DNA of 64,000 nt from Adiantum capillus-veneris (GCA_014529385.2 CM043962.1:121607970-121671969), one strand, 5' to 3'; positions 32,700 to 46,491 are shown, numbered from the stretch's first letter. Notes: generated by a model from the sequence alone, not told the origin. Translations and numbers: made by a program.

Positions 32700-33790
32700 A
32701 CTTGCAACACTGTATTGGTGATTTCCAACATTGTATTGGTGGTTTCTAGCATAGTGTTTGTGGTTTCCACCACTACATTGGGGGTTTCCACCATTGTATT
32801 GGTGGTTTCTACCATTGAATTACTCACCAAGAAATCTTAAAAACCAGCTACTTTTTACCAATATCCATAGGTTTCGACCATTGTATTGGTTGTTTCCACC
32901 ATTATATTGGTGGTTTCAACCATTGTATTGGTGGATTTCACCACCCACACAAAGTATCCACTGAGAAATCTTAATATCCAGCTACTTCTTACCAGTTTTC
33001 ATAGGTTTGTACCAAGTCAATGATTTTAACCCTTTCCTTTACTGGTTTAAGTACATCCAATTATGGTTTCTAGCAAGTCTGCCTGGACTTTCCACGCATC
33101 CTAGGCATATGGTTTCTACCCATCCCAAGAATCATTTCTTGTATGTCCAAGGTGGCTTCCACCAGTGCTAGGATGGTTTCTACCAGTCCATGGAATCTTC
33201 AAACCCACCTACTTTCTTACTGGCATGTTTCCTTGAGGTTTCTACAAGTGTTAAGGTAATATCTATCTAGTTTCTACCACTTTCCATTTGCTTTCAAGCA
33301 GTTCATAATGGTTTAGCAATTAGGTTTCTACCATGTCCAAAATGGTTTCTATTGGTTCCTATCATTTCTAGTAGGTCCAATGTGGATTCAACCAATGCCA
33401 AAATGGTTTTTGCCACTCCATGGGTGGTTTCTACCAATTAAAAGGTGATTTCTATGTCACTAGATGCCCCACCCCCCCACCACCACCAATGTCCAAGTGC
33501 ATTCTATTGGTTTCTACCATTACAGTGGTTGAAACAATGTCCTAGTATGGTTCTTGGACTAGTTTCTACCAGGTCATTGGTTTTTACTCTTTCCATCAAT
33601 GCTTTATAGTGTAGGCAATTGTGGTTTCTAGCAAGTTTGATTGTGCATTCTACTTATCCCAAGCTTATGGTTTCTCATCCCAAGGATCGTGTCTAGAAGG
33701 TCCAAGGTGTCTTCCACCAATGCTAGAATGATTTCTAATGCTCCATGGGTGGTTTCTACCAATTAAAACGTGATTTCTATGTTAGTAGGT
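32700..33790 (+). repeat. TGGTTTCTACCA mini-hairpin minisatellite, copy A
   Basis: Dozens of degenerate 20-30-bp units built on GGTTTC(T/C)ACC; near 32740-32950 they are regular at about 23 bp. Each motif is itself an inverted repeat (TGGT...ACCA with a four-base loop). Confidence 0.85.
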
Positions 33791-34155
33791 GATTGCTATG
33801 TCAGTAGCCATTTTTGCACCAATTGATAAAAACTTCTTGGAAATTAAGGGTGGGCACATTTATCGTGCAGCATCAACAATTACTTGATTGCAGACACTAT
33901 ACATGCACGTATCTCAACTTCCACACAGATGTGCAAAGCATAAGAGATGGGGTGTTTGCATTGGAGCATACAAACACCCACTACCTCATGCACAACCGTC
34001 TTTGATGATGAGACAACTTGATATATGATTGTTAGACGGGGGAAATGGATGAATTATGTAAACATGATTTTGCCCCATCTTTTTAAGTATGTCTTTGCAA
34101 AACTCCCTCTACAGACATCCTGGTCAAACAATTCTTTCACCCTATCCCTCTCTAT

Positions 34156-34773
34156 CTACACATTAGAAACCCAATATATGGAAGTACTTAGAACCCCTTG
34201 AATATGAGCATAGCATTTTGCAAGAACACACAAGAAAACCTGGGAAGTTGTTGCATGCTTCTCATAGTCAGGAAACTCAAAAGCTCCAAGAAGTTGTAAA
34301 ACTTCCTTCACATCTTTAATGTTGGCACAGAGTCTTATGATTTCCTTCGTGTTTGCAGTTTCACCCACTGTCTCTATTGCTTCCAATTGCCATTGAGACT
34401 CTACGAACTTCTTTTGAAATACAGTTACACCATCCAAGAGACCTTCCTGTCTGTGCATGTCTACCTTTGTTGCCTCCAACTCTATATTCATTCTCTACAC
34501 TTTCTCTTTCTTCTCCTAAACCCTCTCACTGATGGTGTTAACCATTTTCTTTGCTGCCAAGATATGGTCGTGCAAATCCACATTTACGGTGGCTGTTACT
34601 TCTACCTCATGCTTCCCTTCAAGCTTCACATTGAGTAGAGGTGAGGCCGCAACTCCCGTGGCCCCATTGGCCTCTCTCTGCCTGTCAACTTTTTGGGCAA
34701 GAGTGTCCATTTTTATGACATTGGCCACAAATTCTTCAACGAACACAACCCAGCAATAGGTTTTCTTTCCCAA
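34156..34773 (-). pseudogene. Unrecognised coding remnant in repeat A
   Basis: Two minus-strand frames (34773-34516 and 34491-34156) with a helical, charged character: FVANVIKMDTLAQKVDRQRE, then LEGKHEVEVTATVNVDLHDH, then KEVLQLLGAFEFPDYEKHAT. The same protein is readable in repeat B. It looks like part of a coiled-coil or accessory protein of an unidentified element; no family recognised. Confidence 0.45.
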
Positions 34774-35365
34774 TATTTCTTCTTTGCTGAGCTCTTGTGA
34801 GTTGTGCTAATGGCTTTGAAACTTTCTAGAACAAAAGCACGGGCATAGGCAATAGAGATAGTGTAATCTATGGGAGGCTCTTGTTATACCTTATGGTGCT
34901 ACAGCATGGATGCCTCATAATGCTCTCGCTTCAATGTTTTACAGTGTACATTTAGACTTCCTCTTTGTTTCTCTTTGAACACAGTGAACCACTGGGCACA
35001 CTAGTGTTGCTTAGCAGTCATGGACTCTCACCCACGAGGAACTCCTCCTTACTACAACAAAACTTTGCTTGGCATGGATATTTGATTTTGGGGGAGTGCT
35101 AACAAGCACCTGCTTCACACAAAAAATACCTCACATGCGGCCCATAAACTTGCACCGCAAAGTCACAGAATGAGCCATGTACTCATCAACGTAATGCTCT
35201 TCTTTCCCATGAAAGTGGAATGTACTCAACTCTAAACCTTGTCTCCCCTACTGTTTAAGGTCCTACTGTTCTGTGCACCTTGGTGCCTAATTCTTCGGGT
35301 AGCATGCTTCTCAACATCCATGGTGCTTTCGTTCTTGTGAGAGCCATCTTCTTCAAGATTGTACA

Positions 35366-35368
<3 letters not shown>

Positions 35369-35448
<80 letters not shown>
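35369..35448. repeat. (CT)40 microsatellite in repeat A
   Basis: Forty CT units; the partner in B (46492-46532) has about 20 GA units. On the minus strand it lies just upstream of an ATG (MALTRTKAPWMLRS, start near 35335). Confidence 0.97.
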
Positions 35449-35451
<3 letters not shown>

Positions 35452-35960
35452 ATTGGTGGCATGATAGTCGTGCCACATTCCCTCTCATCTTCATCATTGT
35501 CCCTCAAACCCCGCAATATTCTCCACATTTAAAATTTAAGGTTTGCAAGTACTAAAAAGCACAAGCATTCCCACTTTGGATTTAACCACAAAAAATGCAT
35601 CACCTTAGCATGCGCATTGACCCAGCACTAAAGCTATTTTATTTTGAGAATGCAATGGAGATGGCATGCTACTAGAGATCTCACAATCGTTTCACAAATT
35701 TTTCCATGCTAGATGTATTCTCGATGTATGTGAACACACAATGTAAACTCGTGTGAGATTGACACTCCATGTGTGAAATATTCCCTTTCCAGGAAACCGT
35801 TGAAACCCAAATTTAAAGTATATATCAGTTAACATTGGAAAACTTTACCAACAATAGCAGTTATTCCCTTGACATATATTAACTATTAGGCAAACACAAA
35901 TATTGAACATAAGAAATATATAAACCACATAAACTCTCTCCTCTATGGTTCATGCAGCCC

Positions 35961-36767
35961 TCACAAAGTGTGATGTGAGTGAGGTGCTTGGGAATACCTA
36001 GTGCAAGTTGGCAATGATGCACTTGGCAATGAGTGAGTTATATATTGAGAAATATGTCCTAGTCTATTATGCCATTTGAGTGTGTTTTCTTGTGTTTTTA
36101 TGGATGATGCAGATGCATGTGCAGGTGATGATTCACTTAATGGATAAAGACGCCCAGTTTTGGGGACCAAAAGTGTGACATAGTGACCATCTTTATTTTG
36201 TGTCGAAATGTGGAAGCCTTCTCGCATGAGTTTGATGATGATGCTATTGTCAGTTAGCTCGCTCATAGAGATGAGATTTTTCTTGAGGCCACGGACATAA
36301 TATACGTGAGAAATAGTAGTGTGTAGGCCATTAGGTAGGTTAATGACAACATCTCCATAGGCTTTGGTGAGCTGGATGTTGTTATCACCGAGGCGTACTT
36401 CTAGAGGGTGTTCTAGATAAGTGGTGTTGGATAGCCAGTGTAGGTGATATGTCATATGATGGGTGGCGCCCATATCAAGTAGCCAGATATTGGGATATGA
36501 AGTGCCTATAATGGTGGCATATAATTGCAAAGGATAAGATGGGCTATCATAAGTAGATATGTCAGCATAATGAGCTTGACTATAAATGGAAGGAGATGGC
36601 TGGCCACGGCATGTCCCCCCTTGAGGGTAAGAAGGATATAGATTAGGGTGAGAGATAGGATGATTACCTTGGTTGCCTGGTTGTTGATAGTCCTTTGTGA
36701 GGTGTCCAAAGCGATGACATTTGCCGCATTGCTGTATATTTTGGTGATTGTGGCTTTGAAACTGCAA
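35961..36767 (-). pseudogene. gag-pol: Copia zinc knuckle, protease and GAG-pre-integrase domain
   Basis: 268 codons. A zinc knuckle CGKCHRFGHLTKDY has Tyr for the last Cys. The protease active site reads WLLDMGATHHMT; copia normally has DSGA, so Ser is replaced by Met. Later SHVYYVRGLKKNLISMSEL and WHNRLGH mark the pre-integrase domain. After that the frame turns unrelated and stops at 35961. With both knuckle and protease altered, the element is inactive. Confidence 0.85.
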
Positions 36768-36917
36768 CTTTCTTCCAAATAAAAATTGTTGTCAAGGAGG
36801 GCCCGAATGTTGAGGCTTCTTGCCATTGTAAAGGCGTGAATTTCTTGTCATAGTGACAAGTGTTGTAGACTTTTGCAAGTTGCTAGTGTGGTCCAAAGCA
36901 TTTCCTCCTTGATGGAT

Positions 36918-37508
36918 CTAAGCTACAAGATTTTGTAGCTGCAAGTTAGCCATGGTGGCTTGTGTAGTGATAAAGGCTCTCCATGATGCAGGTGGGGAAG
37001 CCAATAAGAGCATATTTTGAAGCTCTTCCGAGATGGAAAGCCATGCGATAAGTACTTCATCTAGAAGTATTTGCCACGTCTCCAAAAACTTGGAGGATGA
37101 TTGACCCTCTTGCATGGTAGTGTTTACCAATTTCTTGATCGGGGAAACTTGGTAGACGAGGTCAATGTGCTCATAGTTCTTCTTGAAGAACTTCCAAATG
37201 GCACTAGCAGTAGTTAGCTTTTTCACCATTTGGACTTGCCGATTTTGGCAATGGAGAATGAGATCCATCTTGGCACTATTGTTTCTACTATGCCAAGTAT
37301 TGTAGGTGTCAATGAAGTATGTTGAATCTTTGTCTTCCGGGTGGTCACGTTGCTCTTCGACTCCTGACATGAGATCCCAAAGTTGTAGCTGCATGAGGTA
37401 GATTTCCATCTAAATCTTCCGCACTTGGTCGTTTGTGTTGTTAAGCTTGTCAATAATGTAGCGGGGCTTGTAGGTGGATGCGGAATATGAAGAAGCTAAC
37501 TTGGCCAT
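36918..37508 (-). pseudogene. gag: Copia gag (UBN2-type capsid domain)
   Basis: ATG at 37508 starts MAKLASSYSASTYKPRYIID; a TAG at 37412-37410 (probably a former Trp codon) interrupts, then 163 codons continue with MEIYLMQLQLWDLMSG, TASAIWKFFKKNYE and QILLDEVLIAWLSISEE, the usual copia capsid pattern. Ends at 36918. Confidence 0.8.
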
Positions 37509-37623
37509 CTTTCGAGGTTCCGGATTCCTTGAAAAGAATGGAGAGTGAGGCTTCAAGTGTGGGCTAGGGAGGATGGAATGCTCTTAGTGCTAATTAGAAA
37601 AAAAACTAATCTTAAGTTCTATT

Positions 37624-37635
37624 GCTTTGATACCA
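37624..37635 (-). promoter_or_regulatory. Copia primer binding site
   Basis: Minus strand TGGTATCAAAGC, one change from the standard initiator tRNA-Met site TGGTATCAGAGC; the LTR ends in TCTCACA just before it. Confidence 0.8.
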
Positions 37636-38303
37636 TGTGAGAACTTAGAGGTTAACTTAATGTGATTAATATCACTATTGATTATATGCTAATGTCAAGA
37701 AATAAGAGAATGCAAGATAAAAATAGAGCAATGACACTAGATTGCACTTGAGTGGAGAAAGAACACCTTGTTACAAATGAAGGCAGCTTATGGGCTTTAT
37801 ATACAAGCTGAGGTATTGAGGAATATCCATCACATGTGAATTATAGGTAGGTGGGAATAAACACATGTTGAAACTTTCATAGGTGGAAGGAGTCCATGTG
37901 GGAATTAGGGAATAGAGGGAGGTGGAAAGGAGACCCTCAATAAAATATTAGATAACTTTTACAGGGAGTGGGGGGGGCCAAAGGCATCAAATGCTACCAG
38001 GTGGAGCATAGACATGTCTTTTTAATAGATTAGATAGATGCCATCTGCATTGCATCCTCAAAATGATATTTCTTTAGTGCTTGGAGAGACGATGACAACA
38101 ATGAACTTGGACTAATTTTTATAGCCAGGCTCTCCCAATATTCATTAATGATAGCTTCTTGATAATCCCCTATTTATTGATCCATTACTTGAACTATCTC
38201 ATGTGACCCGCCTACGATGGGTCTCACTCTCTCTTACCAACATTACAACGATAAGGACTTGAGCGGTGCTTAGGAATGTCAACACTATCTACATAAGCCC
38301 TAC

Positions 38304-38306
<3 letters not shown>
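37636..38306 (-). repeat. Copia 5' LTR (outer end undefined) and spacer
   Basis: LTR sequence starts (plus strand) TGTGAGAAC at 37636. A TATA box is visible on the minus strand as TATATAAAG at about 37795-37803. The outer terminus could not be fixed; from about 37900 onward I see nothing definite. Confidence 0.5.

Positions 38307-38366
<60 letters not shown>
38307..38366. repeat. (GA)n microsatellite
   Basis: About 30 GA units with one GAAA interruption. Confidence 0.97.
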
Positions 38367-38792
38367 CGTACTTGATGATTTTCTCTTTCCCAATATAGAC
38401 AATGGCATCCTTTCTCCCTTTTTATCTTGCTAGTAGGCAGTAGGCGATAACGTCTTTTCTCCCTATCTATCTATTTAACTTCTATCCCATTTCAATATAG
38501 AATGTCTTTGCCACTCTAATTGTCATAAAATCTAATATCTAACCAACCCAAATGATTTTCTCATATTAAATTGATCACTTAATGTGGGAGAATAAACGGG
38601 AACAAGTGTTAAGATATAGATATGTGCTTATAGATCTATCTCAACACGGGGCCAATAGTAAAGGGGCCCAAATGGGAGATGATCTATCAAGAGCAAGGCT
38701 AACCAATGGAGCATAAGACCTTAGGGTTAGCTTCATTGAAGACCTCCAATAATGTGTGTAAAAGTCCTTTGACCTTAGGTAAGCTAGGGCTG

Positions 38793-38970
38793 AGCTTGAG
38801 GTGGGAACCCGGCCCAAGCTCGAGGTGCTTGTCGTGCTTGAGGTGCTTGTCATGCTTGAGGTGCTTGATTAAGATGCTTGAGGTGCTTGACTGGCTCCAT
38901 GCTTGAGGTGCTTGACTTGGTGCATGATTAAGGTGCTTGAGGTGCCTTGAGAAGCTTGCCTCAGATGCTT
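38793..38970 (+). repeat. GCTTGAGGT minisatellite
   Basis: At least six units of 18-25 bp ending ATGCTTGAGGTGCTTG, variable at one side. The minus strand gives repeated LKH-type codons, which I treat as non-coding. Confidence 0.9.
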
Positions 38971-39092
38971 GTGGGAACACCCCCTACTTCAAGTGCTTAG
39001 TCATGCTTGATGACTAAGGGGCTTGCTCATCCAAAGACAAAAATATCCCTACAAGGAGGGGGGCGAGCCTACAAGGGGGGGGGATGAGAGAG

Positions 39093-39125
<33 letters not shown>

Positions 39126-40176
39126 GGGAAGCCCCAGCTTGAAGAGGCAGCAAGGACACTTGTCAAGTTCCTCCTCATGTTGCCCTCATGGTGTGCCTGA
39201 AGCCTATTGGTTGGCCACCCAAGGGGTCCAATGATAATTGAGGATATTTAATTAATTGATTTTGCATTTATCAAGTCCTCTCTCTCAAAGGGGAAAGGGG
39301 GACACTTGTCCCAAGGCTACCCATGTTGCTTGTAATGGCTCTTGCTTGTGATTGGCTAGGCCTGGAGGGGTCCAATGAGCTTCAAGCATGAGCTACAAGG
39401 GGGGGTCGACCCAAGCAAGCTAGGGGGGTGCTTAGGGGGTATACTCACCCACACACACTCACAAACACTCTCATTGTGTACTATGCAAAGTGCAAGAGCT
39501 CCCTCTCCTTCTCCAAGCAAGTAGAGGTTGAGAGCCTACACCAACACTCTTGGCTATGGAGTGCAAATCCATCCAAGAGCCATGCTTCAATGCTTGAGCT
39601 TGCCATCTATTTCTTCTTCATTACTATGCTATTATGTATGCTAGCACAAGAGTTATGATAAGTGAGGAACTAGCTCTTTCTCGTATGAAATGTTTCTTCT
39701 TCCTCTTCCCTACCCTCATTCCCTGCTAGCTCTCTCCACCTTCGAAGGTGTTTGAGGTCTTGGGACTGAGGCTTGGTATAGTTAAAGCTTTCTTCAAGTT
39801 TAGGTTATGCTATGATGGTGATGCATGAAGCTTTCCATCTTCATTGCTTCACCTAGGTCACAAGGAACACAAAGAATGTATTGTAACAAATCTCTCTTTA
39901 TGGGAGAAATCATAATACAAATGCCTATTGGAGGGGGGACCGGCTCCACATAAATCCGGTCCTCAATTGTTGTCATGTTCTCTAAATTCTCTCTCTTGCA
40001 AAAGTATTGTCCATGCCAAGTTAACTAATTGCTATGATTATGTTGCTATCTTCAATTATGTCTACCCGCTATGCTCACAAAATCATTTCTTGAAAGAACT
40101 CTCATTAAATTCCGCTACTCTCAAATTGAATAGGCAAATTCCATTACACTAATTGCTCCCTTTCATCGATAATTAT

Positions 40177-40177
<1 letters not shown>
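38971..40177. other. Spacer with (AC)n and an LTR-like hairpin segment
   Basis: (AC)15 at 39093-39124 between G-rich runs. At 39880-39966 a TTGTAACAAATCTCTC stretch is followed by a perfect 7-bp hairpin GGACCGG (39937-39943) / CCGGTCC (39956-39962), resembling a retroelement R/U5 region. No coding region supported. Confidence 0.4.

Positions 40178-40248
<71 letters not shown>
40178..40248. repeat. Compound (CT)n(CA)n microsatellite
   Basis: CT units to 40219, then about 14 CA units. Confidence 0.95.
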
Positions 40249-40255
<7 letters not shown>

Positions 40256-40797
40256 ACATATTCCGCAATTCACTTATCCTCTCCCTCTCTCTATATTTGA
40301 TTTGTAACCCATTTTAGTGCATTCCAAGAGCAAACTCTTGGACAAGAAGCTCCTCAAGCACTCTTTGTGCACATCTTGCATGCATACATGTTGACCAAGG
40401 CAGTGCCAAGCACAACGTTTTCTTTCAACAACCCCTAACTAACAATATCATCGTGAATTCTTTTGCCCATATCAACATCTTGTGTAATGCCATGTGCCTT
40501 CAAGGTGCAATTGTATGTGTTGAGCCTCGTACAAGATAACTCAATTTTTGTACCAAAGTCTTATTTTTTGAGAGTTATAAAATGATGTGGATTATGGTTA
40601 AAAACATCATTTGTAGTAACTAGCTATTCTAGTTGCAAAAGTCGGGGTGCAATGGCACTTCCAAATTGTAAATACAAAGCCATTTGACCCATTGAACTCT
40701 AATTTTGGTTTAATCTATGGTAGCCTTAGTATATAAGGTACCTAGGTTATTTTGTAAAGAGAACTTTGATCTTAATCAAAGTTTTGGGCTTTCGTCG

Positions 40798-40799
<2 letters not shown>
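40249..40799. other. No recognised feature
   Basis: AT-rich spacer between two compound microsatellites. Confidence 0.5.

Positions 40800-40879
<80 letters not shown>
40800..40879. repeat. Compound (GT)n(GA)n microsatellite
   Basis: GT to 40840 then GA to 40879, without interruption. Confidence 0.97.
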
Positions 40880-40881
<2 letters not shown>

Positions 40882-42100
40882 TGAGCTTCATCCAGGCGCT
40901 ACTCCCTACTGAGTATTTGCTCATCGTATTGGAGATCCGACTACACCATTGCGATAGGCTCAGAGAGAGCTACGCAACAACGCCGAGCATTCCACACAAA
41001 ACGGAGCACATGTGCTAACACATCTACGATTAACACATGTGCTACGCAACGTCTGTTTTTTTCATGCAAGTAGTCGTTAGAATCGTGGCGACGTAAGCTA
41101 TGCATAGGTACTCATAGATTTTAGTTTTGGGCACTTTCAAAAAATTATATGTCTTCATATGGGCTTTTCATAGATGGGTTTGGAGTGAGGCTGTTGAGTG
41201 TAGAGGCTTTGGGGCAGGTGTATCCTAGTGAGGGATGGTGTTCCTTAAGTATCATACGATTCTGGTATGATTTGGTGAGTTTTCTTCCGTTTGTGTGTAT
41301 ATGGGTTGTGTGGCGTAGTTGAGAGCAGTGAGATTCTTGATTTTGGTTTAGCTGGCCTTCTAGAGTGTTATATGTGTGGGATAGTCTCAGCCTCACAAGC
41401 TATAGAAATTGTCTCTGTGTGCCTATCGTGTCCATTGTGTCCTTGATTAACATTATGTTGATCTAGGTAGTGTTGCATGCACTTTATAGGTGGTGTGATT
41501 CGCTCCCGCAACATTGGTGCCGCTATCGAGGACACAAGGACTTGAGTAGGTAATCCTACTAACACTCGTGTGATGGTTGTTTGCTTTAGTTTTGACTAAA
41601 GAGAGCATTTTTCTCAAGTGGATCCGAAAAGAGGATATTTCGAGATCAAGTGGACAGCCAAGAAGCGTGTGTCTTGCAGAAGGTCTGCGACTATATAAAT
41701 TTAGTTAAGATTTGTAGTATTAGTCGTGATTAGAGTAGTTGTTGACGTTGAGTGATTTGTAGTATTAGTCGTGATTAGAGTAGTTGTGGACGTTGAGTGA
41801 TTTGTGAGGTGATAAGCGTTTTCTAGTCCGTGTATTGCAGTGAAGTGTTTTTCTACTCATAAATGCAAAACTCCATATGATGTGTACGAGTAGCTTTAGG
41901 TAGGACATGTTGATTCTGATCCCTGATTTATTTGTTGAAGTGCTTGTTTAACATTTAAAATCGCAAAACAAATTGATTTTGAGGATAAAAATGCAATAAA
42001 CAAGTTTATGTTGACATTTTTTCATGACCGATTGATGTTGTGCATATAAGAGGGTATTTGCAAGAGTTCTGTGAAGAAAAATTAAAATTATGCAAACTTG

Positions 42101-42690
42101 GATATCATATGTGTATGATGTCTCAAGAGGCACCGAGAGACTAAATTTGACAAATTTGATTGCACCTGAGTGTTCAAAAGGGGTGTTTTACCTTAATTAC
42201 ACCTTGAGACTAGGGTTTTTACCAACCTTTTGCACCCAAAAGATAAAATACGGAGTGTCAAAAATGAAAAAAAAGAGAAACTTGTGATTTTGAGCATATC
42301 TTGGCATGAAAATTGGTCAAAAGTGCTTGAAAACCAATGTTGGAAACTTGGGGATGCTTGTGGTTAAATTCTGGCCAAAAATCCATCATCAGATATCATA
42401 CGTGTATGATGTCTGAAGGATAATTTTGGCAGCAAAAGTGAACTTTTCACAGTATACCCATCTTTTGCAAGTTGTGTTGAGCACATACACCAAGTTTCAT
42501 TTCATTTGGACATATAGATTGAGTATTGAGAGGATTTACTCTTTTGGGGGATGTCCTTGTCAATAATAATGATCTTGTGCAATTTTGATTTCCAAAATTT
42601 TTTGTGAGCACGTAGTACATATCAAGGAGTAGTTGGGGTAGAAACACAATTTCATTCTGACCAGATAGACATCATACGTGCATGATGTCT
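42101..42690. repeat. Three palindromes related to the E1 array
   Basis: 42101-42123, 42391-42414 and 42667-42690. The centre is TACGTGTA, TATGTGTA or TACGTGCA instead of TACGCGTA in E1: the changes are the CG-to-TG kind expected from methylcytosine decay. Arms (GACATCAT/ATGATGTC) are conserved. Confidence 0.85.
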
Positions 42691-42732
42691 AAAGGGAAGT
42701 TTTAGGGACCAAAGCTAGCATCAGAGCTTATC

Positions 42733-43024
42733 AGGTTGCTCAAGGTATAAAAACCATGGAAATCCTTGATAGTGAAGCTGGTATTGCCATTGCAACAAAA
42801 GAGATCTGGAAACGATGGATAAAACCAGCAGTGAGGGCTACCAAGATGAAACTGCAGCTTGCGACTGGACACATGGAAAAGCCCCTAAGACTACTAGAAA
42901 AAGTAGTTGTCACTTCTTGTGGCATTGAATATGAACACACTTTTGCTATTGTTGAGTTTGGCAAGAAGAACAACTATGACATCATTCTAGGAAGACCATT
43001 CATGCGACAACTGAAAATAGTCTA
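42733..43024 (+). pseudogene. pro: E3 retropepsin
   Basis: Protease with ILDSEAG at the active site, Glu replacing the Gly of Asp-Ser-Gly-Ala (Asp at 42768-42770), and ILGRPFMRQLKIV near its end. The fold signature is otherwise complete over about 90 residues; stop TAG at 43023-43025. Probably inactive. Confidence 0.8.
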
Positions 43025-44100
43025 GGATTGAGATTATGACCATATCTACGTGAGACATATGGAAACCACGACAAGGATAAACTTGAACATAGTTACAAGG
43101 ACGTGAATTGAACCCCTGTAGAAGAATTTGATTCAGCTCCGATAGCAGGATCAAAACTTTCAGCATGGTTGGGTAAGCTTAAATAATTTTGAATGTGTGG
43201 AGCTTTGCAATGTGGAATCTTGAAACAAGAGGAGTATATTTTAGAATGGGAAATCAAAGATAAGGATTATATCTCTAAACCATTTCTTGAAGAAGCATTA
43301 GAGCCACTAGAATGGAAACACAGCTTGGCTACTTTGAATGTGTGCGCTATCCAAGACGGCCAACAACAAAGTTTTGTGATAAAGATGGCTTTGATATCAT
43401 TCCTTACTTTGTAGTGAGTATGATCCAAGAAAATGAAGCATAATAGGGCTACATTCCAAGGCTTTCATTGGCAAAAATTTTAATTGCCCAAGCACAGTAA
43501 CACATACCCTTGATGATACCCTGTCATCCAGGAGGACTCCAAATAGGAGGGAGGGAGGCCTCCTAAATGCGGACCTAATATTATGAATATTAGAAAGCAA
43601 TGTTTTGTAAACTGCATTGAATTGACGTTTGCTTGTGATATTTGTTTTGACAAAATTCAGAGTATATGTCCTCATAATAGCATTACAGGAGGAGTACGGG
43701 GTCAGAAGCCATATATGAGCCCCTAGGGATATGTGTCTAGTGTACATAGCATTTAGCATTCTATTCAAATGATTTTGCTTTTTGTTGAGTTAATTTTTGG
43801 TTTTATTTAGTTATTTTTTGAGATTTTCTTAAGAAAAACATGAAAAAATCCATAATCCATATGAAGAAAAGACTAAACAGATGCCTCAGCAGTGCAAAGA
43901 GAAGAAGGTACAGGAAAATGACGAAACTTCACGAGGTATGTCTCAAAAGCCATATGCACAAAGCTATAATGTCAAAGGAACGATGGTCAATCTTCAACAA
44001 CAATATGATGCCAAAAATGACTGAGAATGGTCATAAAACTCCGGGATGTCCTACAAGGACAAAGAAAGTTGGTGATGCGACTCAATGAAAGCAGCCATCA
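43025..44100 (+). pseudogene. E3 post-protease remnants
   Basis: Two short frames (43193-43414, with EEYILEWEIKDKDYISKPFL; 43840-44088, very basic, SSAKRRRYRKMTKLHEV) fit the low-complexity linker that follows protease in this family. No RT motif is found. Confidence 0.4.
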
Positions 44101-44379
44101 AGTGTAAAGTTGCCTATCAAACACGTCATGTGACTACAAGCTGTATACAAGAAGTAGATCTTTATACTATAAATCTTCTATCTTGTATGTGACTTGATGA
44201 AGCCTAACAAACAAAAGGGACTAACAGTACTGACAAAAAAAGGGGAGCAAAAATGACAATTCACTCATATATCACGATAGATGTCTGTAGGAGCAACCAA
44301 GGGTCGATCCAAATTCTGGTCATCAGTATGGGTTCTACATGTTAGAGAATCCTCAGGGTATAATTCATTTCAAGTTTCA

Positions 44380-45300
44380 TGCTACCACATGTCTGGATCT
44401 TGATGCCTGTTGGCAAATCCCCCCAAGGACCTTCCATAGTAATACCTTCATAAAATGAGGCCACTGTGGATTCCAAATGTTCTTTGTGACCTCAATCCAT
44501 CGCACTTCCAACCATTGTTTCTTCCACTATTTGTTGAAAGGTGCAAACCAATCAGTCTCGTGCACTAACGCTTGGTAAGTGCCCTTGGTATGAGGTTTAG
44601 AGAATTGACCACCAATGGGCCATTTCCAAGCTTTCCACTCAAACGCAGATTCCCATATCGACATCAAAATGTTATCCAGGCCTTCTACACCTCTATTGCC
44701 AAACAACTTCTCAATGCCATTGAGATGGAACTAGATAGCCACTTGGTCAGAGGATTTCTAGCACTTGCCGTTTCCATCCCAAAAGTGGATTCGGGGGGGG
44801 GGTTCACTATGTGTAAATTGTGTATATCACATGCGTTCAATGTCTATTTCTAAAACCCCTTATCTGTGAATTTTTGGCAAATAAAATGCACCCTTTTTCT
44901 ATTCAATTTGTTTTTTAAAAATCCAAATTTCTTTTATGGTACCCTTTTGTATGTGAAAGTGTGAGAAAAAATAAAATTCAATAACCCCTTTTACTGCACT
45001 AACGTCATAGTCACATAAATATTAAGTGACCCCCTCGAGGAAGTGGATCACCCGCTGGAGCCCTTTATTGTTCATCCTTCTTGCAGTTTCTTTATGGTAA
45101 GGGTTCGAAGTTACACCATCAACTTTCGATAGCCAAAGGCTGGTACCAGTGCAAGATGGAGTTTTGGAAGTATCTAGTTGATTCACCCCATTCCAGTACC
45201 CATGTTCCTTTATTGCACTTTTGTACCAGATGTCCCACAAGTGCAAATTTCTTAAAGTCCTCCTTTCCATCTAGTTTTAGACTTTCTCTTTGAATTTCCA
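44380..45300 (-). pseudogene. LINE 3' end remnant (zf-RVT region)
   Basis: The minus strand has tracts such as NKxWKKQWLEVRWIEVTKNIW, then PHFMKVLLWKVLGGICQQASR, a pattern like the reverse-transcriptase zinc-binding (zf-RVT) region of plant LINEs. Stops and shifts break it. The more upstream part (45300-45020) is not recognised. Confidence 0.35.
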
Positions 45301-46192
<892 letters not shown>

Positions 46193-46490
46193 ATTTGTCT
46201 ACTCCAAAAGGGACTTGAACCTTGTCAAGGAACCATAGAGGAGAGCGTTTATGTGGTTTATATATCTTTTATGTTCAGAATTTTTATTTGCTTAATAGTT
46301 AATGTATGTCAAGGGAATAACTGCTATTGTTGATAAAGTTTTCCAATGTCAAGTGATATATACTTTAAATTTGGGTTTCAACGGTTTCTTGGAAAGGGAA
46401 CGCATGACTCCATGGTCAATCTCACACGAGTTTACATTGTGTCTTCACATACATCGAGAATACATCTAGGATGGCCACATACATCTAGCC

Positions 46491-46491
<1 letters not shown>

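Larger units (their letters stand above)
32607..35953 (+). repeat. 3.3-kb inverted repeat, copy A
   Basis: The reverse complement of this stretch lies at 46226-49455. Outer end near TGTCATGAAAACTCTTAC; inner end CTCTCCTCTATGGTTC. It holds a hairpin minisatellite (32700-33790), a coding remnant (34156-34773, minus) and a long CT tract. Most likely two insertions of one element in opposite orientation. Confidence 0.85.
35954..37635 (-). mobile_element. Ty1/copia retrotransposon, 5' part, truncated in the integrase region
   Basis: Minus-strand order: primer site, gag, zinc knuckle, protease, pre-integrase domain. It is cut off exactly where repeat A begins, so integrase core, RT and RNase H are missing. 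Confidence 0.85.
41515..44100 (+). mobile_element. Ty3/gypsy fragment E3, internally deleted
   Basis: Order: primer-site-like TGGTGCCGCTATCGAGG (41515-41531), leader with three palindromes, then protease with no gag in between, then short frames. Leader and protease are close relatives of E1 (DSGA region AIATKEIWK shared), so gag was removed by deletion near 42700. Confidence 0.75.

Noticed and set aside
43397-43768. Minus-strand 123-codon frame
   Set aside because: No recognisable motif; overlaps the E3 remnant region on the opposite strand.
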